A stretch of DNA of 18,945 bases from JBHIFE01 sp046760985. Lineage in GTDB: Bacteria > Chloroflexota > Dehalococcoidia > Dehalococcoidales > RBG-16-60-22. The stretch lies in NCBI GenBank assembly GCA_046760985.1, contig JBHIFE010000015.1, forward strand, positions 1 to 18,945, read 5' to 3'. The translations under genes and the position numbers were made by a program. Under the pieces are notes generated by a model that was not told the DNA's origin, searched no databases, and saw nothing but the letters and a program-made list of their open reading frames with translations. Positions 5,772 through 13,281 of the stretch are shown here, piece by piece. Every line of letters begins with the position of its first letter. Position 1 is the stretch's first letter.

Positions 5772-7145
5772 ATGGAAAGAGCAATGTATTTTCTTGACCA
5801 AAAGGACATGCCAACTCACTGGTATAATGTCCTGCCCGATTTACCCGAGCCACTACCACCCCTGCGTCATCCCGGTACCAGGGAACCCCTTCCCAAGGAA
5901 GGACCTTTACCCCCTCCCCTCTTCACTGATGCGGTCAACAGGCAGGAGTTCAGTACCGAGCGTTATATTGAAATCCCTGAAGAGGTGCAGGCTGCTTACC
6001 GCACCTACCGGCCGACAGTTTTGCATCGGGCATATCGGCTAGAGAAGGCTCTGGATACTCCAGCAAAGATTTTCTATAAATACGAGGGAACCAGCCAGGC
6101 AGGCAGTCACAAACCTAACACAGCCATTGCTCAAGCCTACTATGCCAAGAAAGAGGGGTTCAAGCGCATGACTACTGAGACCGGTGCCGGGCAGTGGGGC
6201 AGCGCCCTGGCTATGGGCTGCATGTTCTTTGGTCTGGAATGCAAGGTCTATATGGTCAGAGTGAGCTATAACCAGAAGCCCTACCGCCGAATTATGATGG
6301 AGACCTGGGGGGCTCAGGTAGTGCCTAGCCCCAGTCCGGACACTGAGGTAGGGCGGCGCATGCTTGCTGAAAATCCCGAGCATCCAGGAAGCTTGGGAAT
6401 CGCCATCAGCGAGGCATGCGAGGATGCTTTCGCCCACGATGATACCAAGTACTCCATTGGCAGTGTCGTCAACCATGTCCTGCTTCACCAGACCATCATT
6501 GGTGAGGAAACAAGGAAGCAAATGGAGATGGCTGATGCCTATCCTGATATTATTATCGGTTGTGTTGGCGGCGGTTCAAATTTCGCCGGACAGTTCCTGC
6601 CCTGGATCAGGGATAAGATTAGCGGGAAGAAACCAGACATGCGCATTATCTGTGTCGAGCCTCAAGCCGCCCCTAGTCTGACCAAGGGTACCTATGCCTG
6701 GGACTTCGGAGACATAGCTGGGCTTGCCCCTATAGTCTTGATGTACACTCTGGGTCATACTTTCATTCCATCTCCAATCCATGCCGGAGGACTGCGCTAC
6801 CACGGCATGGCACCCATCGTTTGCCATCTCTACAAGCTGGGCTTGATTGAAGCCAGGGCTGAGTACCAAGTACCGGTCTTTGAGGCAGGTGTAAAGTTTG
6901 CCCGCACCGAGGGCATTATTACTGGACCGGAGCCATGCCACGACCTCAGGGTAGCCATTGACGAAGCCCTCAAATGCAAGGAATCAGGCGAATCAAAAAC
7001 TATCCTGATAGCTCACAGTGGACATGGGCATTTCGACTTAGCTGCTTATGACGAGTACCTCTCCGGCAAGTTGCAGGATTACGAGTACCCTGAAGAAAAG
7101 GTAAAGGAAGCACTGGCTCACTTGCCTGAAATACCTTCGACATAA
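5772..7145 (+). CDS. trpB: tryptophan synthase beta-like enzyme, TrpB2 type
   Basis: This PLP enzyme of the TrpB2 class joins indole (or indole-like substrates) to serine to give tryptophan. With the ATG at 5772 it has 457 residues, longer than ordinary TrpB1 (about 400) and normal for TrpB2. AAGGAGG lies four to five bases upstream, which decides this start over a GTG at 5724. Lys114 in the AGSHKPNTA motif is the expected Schiff-base lysine. Glu136 in TTETGAGQWGSA is the expected catalytic glutamate. GCVGGGSN (about 264-270) is the phosphate-binding loop. No trpA is next to it, so it is a stand-alone gene. The T-box with a UGG specifier upstream is independent support for a role in tryptophan supply. 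Whether it works as the main TrpB, scavenges indole or uses another nucleophile cannot be told from sequence. Confidence 0.93.
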   Translation: MERAMYFLDQKDMPTHWYNVLPDLPEPLPPLRHPGTREPLPKEGPLPPPLFTDAVNRQEFSTERYIEIPEEVQAAYRTYRPTVLHRAYRLEKALDTPAKIFYKYEGTSQAGSHKPNTAIAQAYYAKKEGFKRMTTETGAGQWGSALAMGCMFFGLECKVYMVRVSYNQKPYRRIMMETWGAQVVPSPSPDTEVGRRMLAENPEHPGSLGIAISEACEDAFAHDDTKYSIGSVVNHVLLHQTIIGEETRKQMEMADAYPDIIIGCVGGGSNFAGQFLPWIRDKISGKKPDMRIICVEPQAAPSLTKGTYAWDFGDIAGLAPIVLMYTLGHTFIPSPIHAGGLRYHGMAPIVCHLYKLGLIEARAEYQVPVFEAGVKFARTEGIITGPEPCHDLRVAIDEALKCKESGESKTILIAHSGHGHFDLAAYDEYLSGKLQDYEYPEEKVKEALAHLPEIPST

Positions 7146-7154
7146 AAAGTTAAG

Positions 7155-7195
7155 ATAAGGGGCTGGAGCTTATCTCTCTAGCCCCTTATTTTTGC
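7155..7195 (+). terminator. Rho-independent terminator after trpB
   Basis: ATAAGGGGCT pairs with AGCCCCTTAT, with further pairs inside (GGAG/CTCT), followed by TTTTT. It starts nine bases after the trpB stop. Its T-run overlaps the -35 box of the next promoter. Confidence 0.9.
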
Positions 7196-7220
7196 CCTAA
7201 TTGTTCCCCTGTGCTACAAT
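7192..7220 (+). promoter_or_regulatory. promoter of the htrA-like gene
   Basis: TTGCCC (7192-7197), a 17-base spacer and TACAAT (7215-7220), with TG one base before the -10 (extended -10). Transcription should start near 7227, only about four bases before the ATG at 7231. Confidence 0.65.
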
Positions 7221-7230
7221 AAAACTAGCC

Positions 7231-8370
7231 ATGAGAACGATAAAATATCTAGCTATTTCCCTTATTCTTATCCTTTCCCTGGTGCTAGGCACAGGGTGTG
7301 CCATGCCTTATATAGATATTTCTCCATCACCTCCCCCAAGCCCATCACCATCACCGCCTCCACCAGCACCACCCCCAGAACCAATCAATCCCATCTGGAC
7401 ACCTCCACCCACTGAAAACCAAACCCTGGTACTGCCCAGCATTGCTGACGTCGTCGCCCAGGTTAAGCCCTCGGTAGTCGCTATTACCACTGAAGTGGTC
7501 ACCTTTGACTTTTTCAATCGACCATTTACCCAAGAGGGGGCGGGCTCTGGGTGGATTATAGATGAAAACGGGATTATCGTGACCAATAACCATGTGGTTG
7601 AAGGTGCCACCAGTATCACCGTAACCTTAGATGATGGTAGCACCTTCGCCGTAGATACTAACTCGGTATTCACTGATAGTTTCAATGATTTAGCCATACT
7701 TAAGATTGATGCCCAGAATCTGCCGGCACTTAAAATAGGAGATTCCTCTAATCTGAGGGTTGGTGAGTGGGTAGTAGCCATCGGCAATGCACTGGGACAG
7801 GGGATAAGAGCCACCGAGGGAATAGTCAGTCGTCAGAGAGTTTCCATACCAGTAGCCCAAGGTCAAACGTTATATGACCTTATTGAAACCACAGCTGCGA
7901 TTAACCCGGGCAATAGCGGTGGTCCATTAGTCAATCTAGCCGGAGAGGTAATCGGTATTACCAGTGCTAAAATCGCTGCTATTGGTGTTGAGGGTATGGG
8001 CTATGCCATAAGCACTGAAACAGCTATCCCAATTATTGAGGAACTGGTCAAGAACGGATATGTAATCCGACCCTGGCTCGGTGTAGTCCTTTATACTGTA
8101 GACCAGTTTGCTGTACTAAGATACAATCTAGCAGTAGATGAAGGGGTCTTAATCACTCACGTAGCCCCGGGCAGCCCTGCGGCTAAAGCGGGATTACAGG
8201 CGGGTGACGTTATTGTTAGCGTTAATGGCGAAAAAACGGTCACTGCCGAAGAAATTATACGAGTTATCCATATCTCTCAAATTGGACAGAGGATAGAAAT
8301 AACTTTCTGGCGAGGCAATACCGAGGATACCACTGAGGCAATACTGGCGGAAAGCCCGCCACCACCTTAA
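7231..8370 (+). CDS. HtrA/DegP-like serine protease, surface lipoprotein
   Basis: A trypsin-like quality-control protease of the HtrA family, 379 residues from the ATG at 7231. A hydrophobic signal peptide (about residues 3-20) ends at Cys23 in LGTGC, an acceptable though not ideal lipobox, so the protein is probably anchored outside the membrane. A Pro/Ser-rich linker follows (about 30-60), then the protease domain with His121 (TNNHVVEG), Asp153 (FNDLAILKI) and Ser229 (NPGNSGGPL). One PDZ domain (about 280-365) contains PWLGV and AGLQAGDVIVSVNG. No Shine-Dalgarno precedes the ATG, and the promoter predicts an almost leaderless message. The last four bases overlap the end of the convergent ileS. 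Which of the HtrA paralogue names applies cannot be decided here. Confidence 0.93.
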   Translation: MRTIKYLAISLILILSLVLGTGCAMPYIDISPSPPPSPSPSPPPPAPPPEPINPIWTPPPTENQTLVLPSIADVVAQVKPSVVAITTEVVTFDFFNRPFTQEGAGSGWIIDENGIIVTNNHVVEGATSITVTLDDGSTFAVDTNSVFTDSFNDLAILKIDAQNLPALKIGDSSNLRVGEWVVAIGNALGQGIRATEGIVSRQRVSIPVAQGQTLYDLIETTAAINPGNSGGPLVNLAGEVIGITSAKIAAIGVEGMGYAISTETAIPIIEELVKNGYVIRPWLGVVLYTVDQFAVLRYNLAVDEGVLITHVAPGSPAAKAGLQAGDVIVSVNGEKTVTAEEIIRVIHISQIGQRIEITFWRGNTEDTTEAILAESPPPP

Positions 8371-11300
8371 GTCAATCTTTTTACCCCTAATAATAGGTCA
8401 TAGCCACCCAATTTATGACTTTCAGTAAAGGCTCCTTCTTCAGGAACTCCTTCAACAAGCTGTTCGGACAGTGTTTCTTGCTTAATGTATTTAGCAAAAT
8501 CGGTCATTACCTGCGTTATATAAGCCTCTCCTTGATAGTAGGTGGTAATGTGGTCGGCAATATCAAACCCAGCCGAGCGGCGCATGGTCTGCAAACGACG
8601 CACAATCTCACGTGCCATGCCTTCAGCCGCCAGTTCTGGAGGAATCTCAGTATTCAACATTACCATCAAATCATCCTCAGAAACTAAAGGCCACTCCGCA
8701 ACCGGCATCTCGTCAACTATGTCTAACCCTTTTACATTGACCTCTTCTAACACTTGGTAGGCAAGACGCCTAATCGCTCTCTTCTGCCTTTCTGTTCTTA
8801 CCTTCACCAAAAGCTTAGCCAGAGGCTGGCGTACCTTGATGCCAGCCTGGCTTCGAGCTGCCCGACCCAGACTGGATATTTTCATGACTAAACGGATATC
8901 AGCAGCTAACTGCTTATCAATTTTGGTGGCATCAACTATGGGAAAATCGGTCAGGTGTACGCTTTCCGGCTTTTTTTGAACCGAACCAACCAGGTTTTGA
9001 TACAGTTCCTCAGCCAAGAACGGAGTGAAAGGAGCCAGTAGTTTTGACAGCGTAACCAGGCAGTGATAAAGAGTAGTGTATGCCGCTAATTTATCCGCAT
9101 CATTCTCGCTCTTCCAGAAGCGCCGCCGACTCCGCCGCACATACCAGTTAGATAAGTCATCAACAAAGCTCTCTATCTTTCTGCCAGCTCCGGTGGGGTC
9201 ATAAGACTCAAGCGCTGTATCAACATCAGCGATAAGCTGATTAAGCTCGGAGATAATCCACCTATCAAGCTCCGATTGCTCCAAGACCACCTCGGTGCCT
9301 GGAGTGAATCGGTCGATATTGGCATAGTTGACAAAAAAGGAATAGACATTCCACAAAGTTAATAAAAAGCGACGGGTTACCTCAGACACCATGTCTTCAG
9401 CGAAACGGCGCACATTACCCGGTGGCGAGGAAGTAAAGAAATACCAGCGCAGAGCATCAGCACCATACTTATCAATCACCTGCCACGGCTCAATCACATT
9501 CCCCTTAGCCTTGCTCATCTTCTCCCCTTTAACATCAAGAATATGCCCGAGACAGATAACGTTCTGGAAACAGGGTCGACTAAAGAGCAACGTAGATATA
9601 GCATGCAAGCTGTAAAACCAGCCGCGAGTCTGGTCAAGTGCCTCGCTGATATAATCTGCCGGGAAACGCCCGTCCTCAAACATGGTGTCATTCTCAAAGG
9701 GGTAGTGCCACTGGGCTATCGGCATGGCTCCAGAATCAAACCAGCAGTCAATCACCTCCGGCACCCGCCGCATCTCACCTCCACACTGCGGGCAAGCAAA
9801 GGTCATCTCATCAACAAAGGGGCGATGCAAATCTAGTGGCTCTTTTAAGCCAGCAAAACCAGGCTTATTCCTTAACTCTTCAACACCACCCACACACTCG
9901 TAGTCATCACAAGATTGACATTGCCAAATAGGTAATGGTGTTCCCCAATAGCGCTCCCGAGAGAATGCCCAGTCCACATTATTCTTCAGCCAATCGCCAA
10001 AACGACCATACTTGATATGCTCTGGATACCAGTTTATCTGATTGTTTCCGGAAACAAGGCTTTCTTTTACTGCCGTGGTCTGGATATACCAAGTCTGCTT
10101 GGCGTAGTAGAGAAGGGGCGCCTCACAACGCCAGCAGAAGGGATAGGTATGGCGAATTGTCTCACTGCGGAAGAGTAGCCCCTTTTTCCTCAGCTCCTCA
10201 ACCACCAGAGGGTCAGCTTCTTTGACGAACTTACCGGCGAAAGGATAAGTTCCGACGACTTTGCCCTGCAAATCTACCGTATGGACAAAATCTAATCCCT
10301 GTTCTTTTCCCGCCTCATAGTCAACTTCACCGTAAGCCGGTGCCATGTGAACTATCCCGGTGCCATCCTCCATAGACACAAAATCAGTAGCTATCACGGG
10401 GTAAGTTAAGATTCCGCCTTTCTTCCAAATAGTAGCTGACGAAGGTTTTTCATCCTTTTTAGTTACATCCATCCCGCTAATAGTTACTCCAAAATCAGAC
10501 GGGTTAAATAGCGGTTCGTACCTCAGTCCAACCAGATCACTCCCGTCAACTTTAGCAACTACCGGCACATCACCCAATCCAGCTGCTTCAAGACGTACCG
10601 AGGCTAAGATGAGATATTCCCCTTCATATTCTAAAACGGCATACTCAGCATCAGCGGCTACTGCCAAAGCCGTGTTACCCGGCAGTGTCCACGGAGTAGT
10701 TGTCCATGCCAGCAGATAAACCGGCTTGTCTTCAACAAGGTTAAGAAGCCACCGGGCAAAATCGGCTTCTCTGTCACCATAACACTTTCGTAATTGCTCA
10801 AGAAAAGCCAGGCTTGTATAGAGTGACTTAGCCACCTTAAACTTTATGTAGACCGATGGGTCTTCAACGTCATCCTGATAGCCCAGAGCAACCTCATGGG
10901 AGCTTAGGGAAGTGCCACACCTAGGGCAGTGAGGAGTAACCTTATAGCCCTGATATATCAGCTCCCTATCCCACATCTGTTTTATTGCCCACCAGACAGT
11001 CTCAATGTAGCTATTATCCATGGTGATATAGGGATGCTTCAGGTCGATCCAGAAGCCGATGCGCTCAGTCATCGCCTCCCATTCCTTGAGATACTTAAAG
11101 ACACTTTCCCGGCAACGAGCATTAAAGCGAGCAATGCCGTATTCTTCAATCTGTGCCTTACCCGAAAAACCAAGCTCCCTTTCCACCTCCAACTCCACCG
11201 GCAAGCCATGAGTATCCCAACCAGCGATGCGTGGGGTATAATAGCCCTTCATTGCCTTATAGCGCGGTATAATATCTTTAAAGATACGAGCCAGCACATG

Positions 11301-11471
11301 ATGGATACCCGGACTACCATTAGCCGTAGGTGGTCCCTCGTAAAGTACGAAGCGAGGGCAACCCTGACGAGCTTCTACACTACGCTCAAAGACACTATTG
11401 TCTCGCCACCAGCTAAGAATCTTTTCCTCAATCTGTGGCAAGTTAATCTGGCTACTCACCGGACGGAACAT
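8367..11471 (-). CDS. ileS: isoleucyl-tRNA synthetase, IleRS2-like
   Basis: A class I synthetase that charges tRNA(Ile) and edits valine. The 1034 residues are full length. The first signature, normally HxGH, reads Gly55-Ile-His-His58 (in PPTANGSPGIHHVLAR). KMSKA begins at Lys651. The CP1 editing domain is inserted at about residues 190-400 and has the WTTTPWTLPGNTALAV motif. CPRCG at 182-186 and a later CPQCGG suggest zinc sites. The C-terminal third holds the helical anticodon-binding domain and tail. The ATG at 11471 has AAAGGG eight bases upstream. The gene is under an isoleucine T-box. The length, the GxHH motif and overall likeness to eukaryotic enzymes place it in the IleRS2 class, whose members are known for low sensitivity to mupirocin. 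Confidence 0.97.
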   Translation of the reverse strand: MFRPVSSQINLPQIEEKILSWWRDNSVFERSVEARQGCPRFVLYEGPPTANGSPGIHHVLARIFKDIIPRYKAMKGYYTPRIAGWDTHGLPVELEVERELGFSGKAQIEEYGIARFNARCRESVFKYLKEWEAMTERIGFWIDLKHPYITMDNSYIETVWWAIKQMWDRELIYQGYKVTPHCPRCGTSLSSHEVALGYQDDVEDPSVYIKFKVAKSLYTSLAFLEQLRKCYGDREADFARWLLNLVEDKPVYLLAWTTTPWTLPGNTALAVAADAEYAVLEYEGEYLILASVRLEAAGLGDVPVVAKVDGSDLVGLRYEPLFNPSDFGVTISGMDVTKKDEKPSSATIWKKGGILTYPVIATDFVSMEDGTGIVHMAPAYGEVDYEAGKEQGLDFVHTVDLQGKVVGTYPFAGKFVKEADPLVVEELRKKGLLFRSETIRHTYPFCWRCEAPLLYYAKQTWYIQTTAVKESLVSGNNQINWYPEHIKYGRFGDWLKNNVDWAFSRERYWGTPLPIWQCQSCDDYECVGGVEELRNKPGFAGLKEPLDLHRPFVDEMTFACPQCGGEMRRVPEVIDCWFDSGAMPIAQWHYPFENDTMFEDGRFPADYISEALDQTRGWFYSLHAISTLLFSRPCFQNVICLGHILDVKGEKMSKAKGNVIEPWQVIDKYGADALRWYFFTSSPPGNVRRFAEDMVSEVTRRFLLTLWNVYSFFVNYANIDRFTPGTEVVLEQSELDRWIISELNQLIADVDTALESYDPTGAGRKIESFVDDLSNWYVRRSRRRFWKSENDADKLAAYTTLYHCLVTLSKLLAPFTPFLAEELYQNLVGSVQKKPESVHLTDFPIVDATKIDKQLAADIRLVMKISSLGRAARSQAGIKVRQPLAKLLVKVRTERQKRAIRRLAYQVLEEVNVKGLDIVDEMPVAEWPLVSEDDLMVMLNTEIPPELAAEGMAREIVRRLQTMRRSAGFDIADHITTYYQGEAYITQVMTDFAKYIKQETLSEQLVEGVPEEGAFTESHKLGGYDLLLGVKRLT

Positions 11472-11490
11472 AGTTCAAACCCTTTCTACA

Positions 11491-11520
11491 TAAAAATCCC
11501 GTCCCTAAGGGACGGGATTT
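11491..11520 (-). terminator. regulated terminator of the ileS T-box
   Basis: On the minus strand AAATCCCGTCCCTT and AGGGACGGGATTT form a stem of about twelve pairs with a very short loop, ending in TTTTTA. The 5' arm can alternatively pair with the T-box. It may also stop read-through from the jag operon upstream. Confidence 0.9.
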
Positions 11521-11759
11521 ATCACACCCGCGGTACCACCCTACTTCCCCGAATCATCGGGGCACTCCTTAAAGGCACATACATATGCCCTCCTCTCGGA
11601 TAACGGCTGACGTTACCGGTCAAGCCTACTAAGTCTGTAATGACCATTCGGTTGACGGCTCGGGAGGGATTTTCAGGGAGCTGAACACATCTGCTTCCAC
11701 CAGACCAGACTCGCTGAGTGACCGTTATCTCCCCTACTCGTCTCCGTCACTGCCTTTCC
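11493..11759 (-). ncRNA. T-box riboswitch leader of ileS, tRNA(Ile)-specific
   Basis: Read on the minus strand, the T-box AGGGTGGTACCGCGG is at 11542-11528. Stem I has a K-turn-like base (GACGGAGACGAG opposite CCGAGCCGTC), and GGGGAG/CTCCC closes the specifier loop. The distal GCGAG...GGTGGAAGC elements are present. In the loop TGAAA-ATC-CCTCCCGAGC the specifier is ATC (plus positions 11670-11668), an isoleucine codon. UGGU in the T-box matches the A73 discriminator of tRNA(Ile). A GATGATTC-looped stem III (CCCCG/CGGGG) and a terminator hairpin follow. Low charged tRNA(Ile) should switch ileS on. Confidence 0.96.
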
Positions 11760-11765
11760 CGTTAA

Positions 11766-11795
11766 AGGTTAGCACACTCCGAAACTGTAAGTCAA
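11766..11795 (-). promoter_or_regulatory. promoter of the ileS T-box leader
   Basis: On the minus strand TTGACT (11795-11790), an 18-base spacer and TAACCT (11771-11766), preceded by TGTGC (extended -10). The -35 box begins at the base next to the jag stop codon (11796-11798). Confidence 0.65.
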
Positions 11796-12287
11796 TCAGG
11801 TTAATTGCTCTTTGGGTATAATAACCACCTTACGTGCCTCACCCTCACCACTGCTCTGAGTGGTAACATCAGGGTGGTCAGCTAAAGCAAGATGAATAAT
11901 ACGACGGTCAAAAGCTGGCATAGGCTCCAGGGCAAAGGGCACTCCCTTGGTCTTTACCTGCTCTGCCATTCGCCAAGCTAAAGCCTGCAGTGCATCATGG
12001 CGACGCCGTTTATAGCCTTCTACGTCAATAATTATCGGCATCCATATCTTCGTCTGACGACCAACAATGAGCCGAACGATATACTGAAGGGAAGAAAGGG
12101 TTTGCCCACGTCGTCCAATCAAAATACCCAGATCCTCACCTCTTATCTCAAGAGTAACAGAGTCAGCATCCCCTTCCCCGAGAAATGTAGCCGAAGGCTC
12201 AACGGAAGCTGATACCTCCATCAGGCTAAGAAGTGACTCAAGGACGCTCTTGGCTACCTCAGCTACATTATCCTTATTCTCCGGCAT
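11796..12287 (-). CDS. jag: Jag/KhpB family RNA-binding protein (KH and R3H domains)
   Basis: A small cytoplasmic RNA-binding protein of the KhpB/Jag family, which in Gram-positive bacteria affects cell division and wall synthesis with KhpA. The 163 residues contain a KH domain with the GxxG loop (Gly-Arg-Arg-Gly in ILIGRRGQTLSSLQ, about residues 55-66) and an R3H domain (AFDRRIIHLALADHPDV, about 124-140). An acidic N-terminal region stands where longer homologues carry the Jag-N domain, which is absent here. The ATG at 12287 follows GAGGT at nine bases. It is the last gene of the rpmH-yidC operon, the standard position. Confidence 0.93.
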   Translation of the reverse strand: MPENKDNVAEVAKSVLESLLSLMEVSASVEPSATFLGEGDADSVTLEIRGEDLGILIGRRGQTLSSLQYIVRLIVGRQTKIWMPIIIDVEGYKRRRHDALQALAWRMAEQVKTKGVPFALEPMPAFDRRIIHLALADHPDVTTQSSGEGEARKVVIIPKEQLT

Positions 12288-12310
12288 TACTTAGTAACCT
12301 CACTTTATGA

Positions 12311-13270
12311 TTACCTTCTCTTACGTCGGCGATGTTTACCTCTTTTCGGCAGACGCCTAATCATTTTAAGCCTGGCTTGATAGTCGCTGGGTGCTGCACC
12401 TTCCTTCTCAGCAGTAGCCGGTTCAACAATATCAGCGCCAACGTCAGCCCCAATATCCGCCTCAACATCGGCATAATCTAAAGATTTTTCTTCTGCTTGG
12501 GTAATGCGTCTCAAATACTTCTTATCCCTAGCAACTGGCTTCCTCACCACTCCCGGAGCGAGACCTCCCCACCCGGCGATGTAATACTGCATAACGATTC
12601 TGATAACACTTGAAGTCACCCAGTAGAGCGCCAGACCGCTAGGAAGTTGCAAGGTTATAAAGGCAAACATCAGCGGCATCATCCACAGCATCATCCGGCT
12701 CTGCGCCTGCATCCTGGGGTCAGCTGTGGCAGGCGTTGTCATCTTCTGCTGCAGCCACATTGAGCCCCCAACCAGGATTGCCATGACGAAATTGCCTTGA
12801 GCTAAGTCCAACCATAGGAATTTACTCTCCAAAGGCACAAGGGAAAACACCGCTGACCAGGATGAGTAAAGGTACCGGGATAAGCTCAGGAAACCCTCTG
12901 GGGTTACGGCTAAAAGTCGAATAATTGACTGGAAGAGAGCAATCCAGATAGGCAACTGGACTAACATAGGCACCATACAACCGGCCGGACTTACTCCAGA
13001 CTCCTTATACAGCCGCATCTGCTCCTGAGCCAGTTTAGTCCTATCCTTGCCGTGCTTCTTCTGCAGCTCAGCCAGCTTGGGTTGAAGTTCTTGCATGGCT
13101 TTCATAGCATTAATCTGCTTTAAGGTAAGCGGCAGTGTTACAAAGTTAACAATAATCGTCAGCGCGATAATCGCCAACCCAAAGTTATTTAACAAATATC
13201 CAGATATAACAATCAGGACATTTATCATCGGCGATAGGATAATTAAATCCCAGATTGCTCCAATATCCAA
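12311..13270 (-). CDS. yidC: YidC/Oxa1-family membrane protein insertase
   Basis: It inserts and folds inner-membrane proteins, alone or with Sec. The 319 residues are the short Gram-positive/Oxa1 form without a large periplasmic domain. Membrane segments are visible at about 14-40 (including the conserved NFVTLPLTLKQ end), 100-120 (SPAGCMVPMLVQLPIWIALFQ), 155-175 and 195-235 (MLWMMPLMFAFITLQLPSGLALYWVTSS). The cytoplasmic helical hairpin (MKAMQELQPKLAELQKKHGKD) lies between the first two. The C-terminal tail ends in a strongly basic stretch (RLPKRGKHRRRKRR), as in Oxa1-like proteins that bind ribosomes. The start is TTG at 13270 behind GAGGTAGG. The PQQ-propeller gene ends 11 bases upstream and jag follows. 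Confidence 0.96.
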   Translation of the reverse strand: MDIGAIWDLIILSPMINVLIVISGYLLNNFGLAIIALTIIVNFVTLPLTLKQINAMKAMQELQPKLAELQKKHGKDRTKLAQEQMRLYKESGVSPAGCMVPMLVQLPIWIALFQSIIRLLAVTPEGFLSLSRYLYSSWSAVFSLVPLESKFLWLDLAQGNFVMAILVGGSMWLQQKMTTPATADPRMQAQSRMMLWMMPLMFAFITLQLPSGLALYWVTSSVIRIVMQYYIAGWGGLAPGVVRKPVARDKKYLRRITQAEEKSLDYADVEADIGADVGADIVEPATAEKEGAAPSDYQARLKMIRRLPKRGKHRRRKRR

Positions 13271-13281
13271 TGAAACCTACC

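Noticed and set aside
10929..11603. Long open frame on the plus strand opposite the ileS 5' end
   Set aside because: It is antisense to a clear ileS frame and its T-box leader, with no ribosome-binding site and no recognisable protein character.
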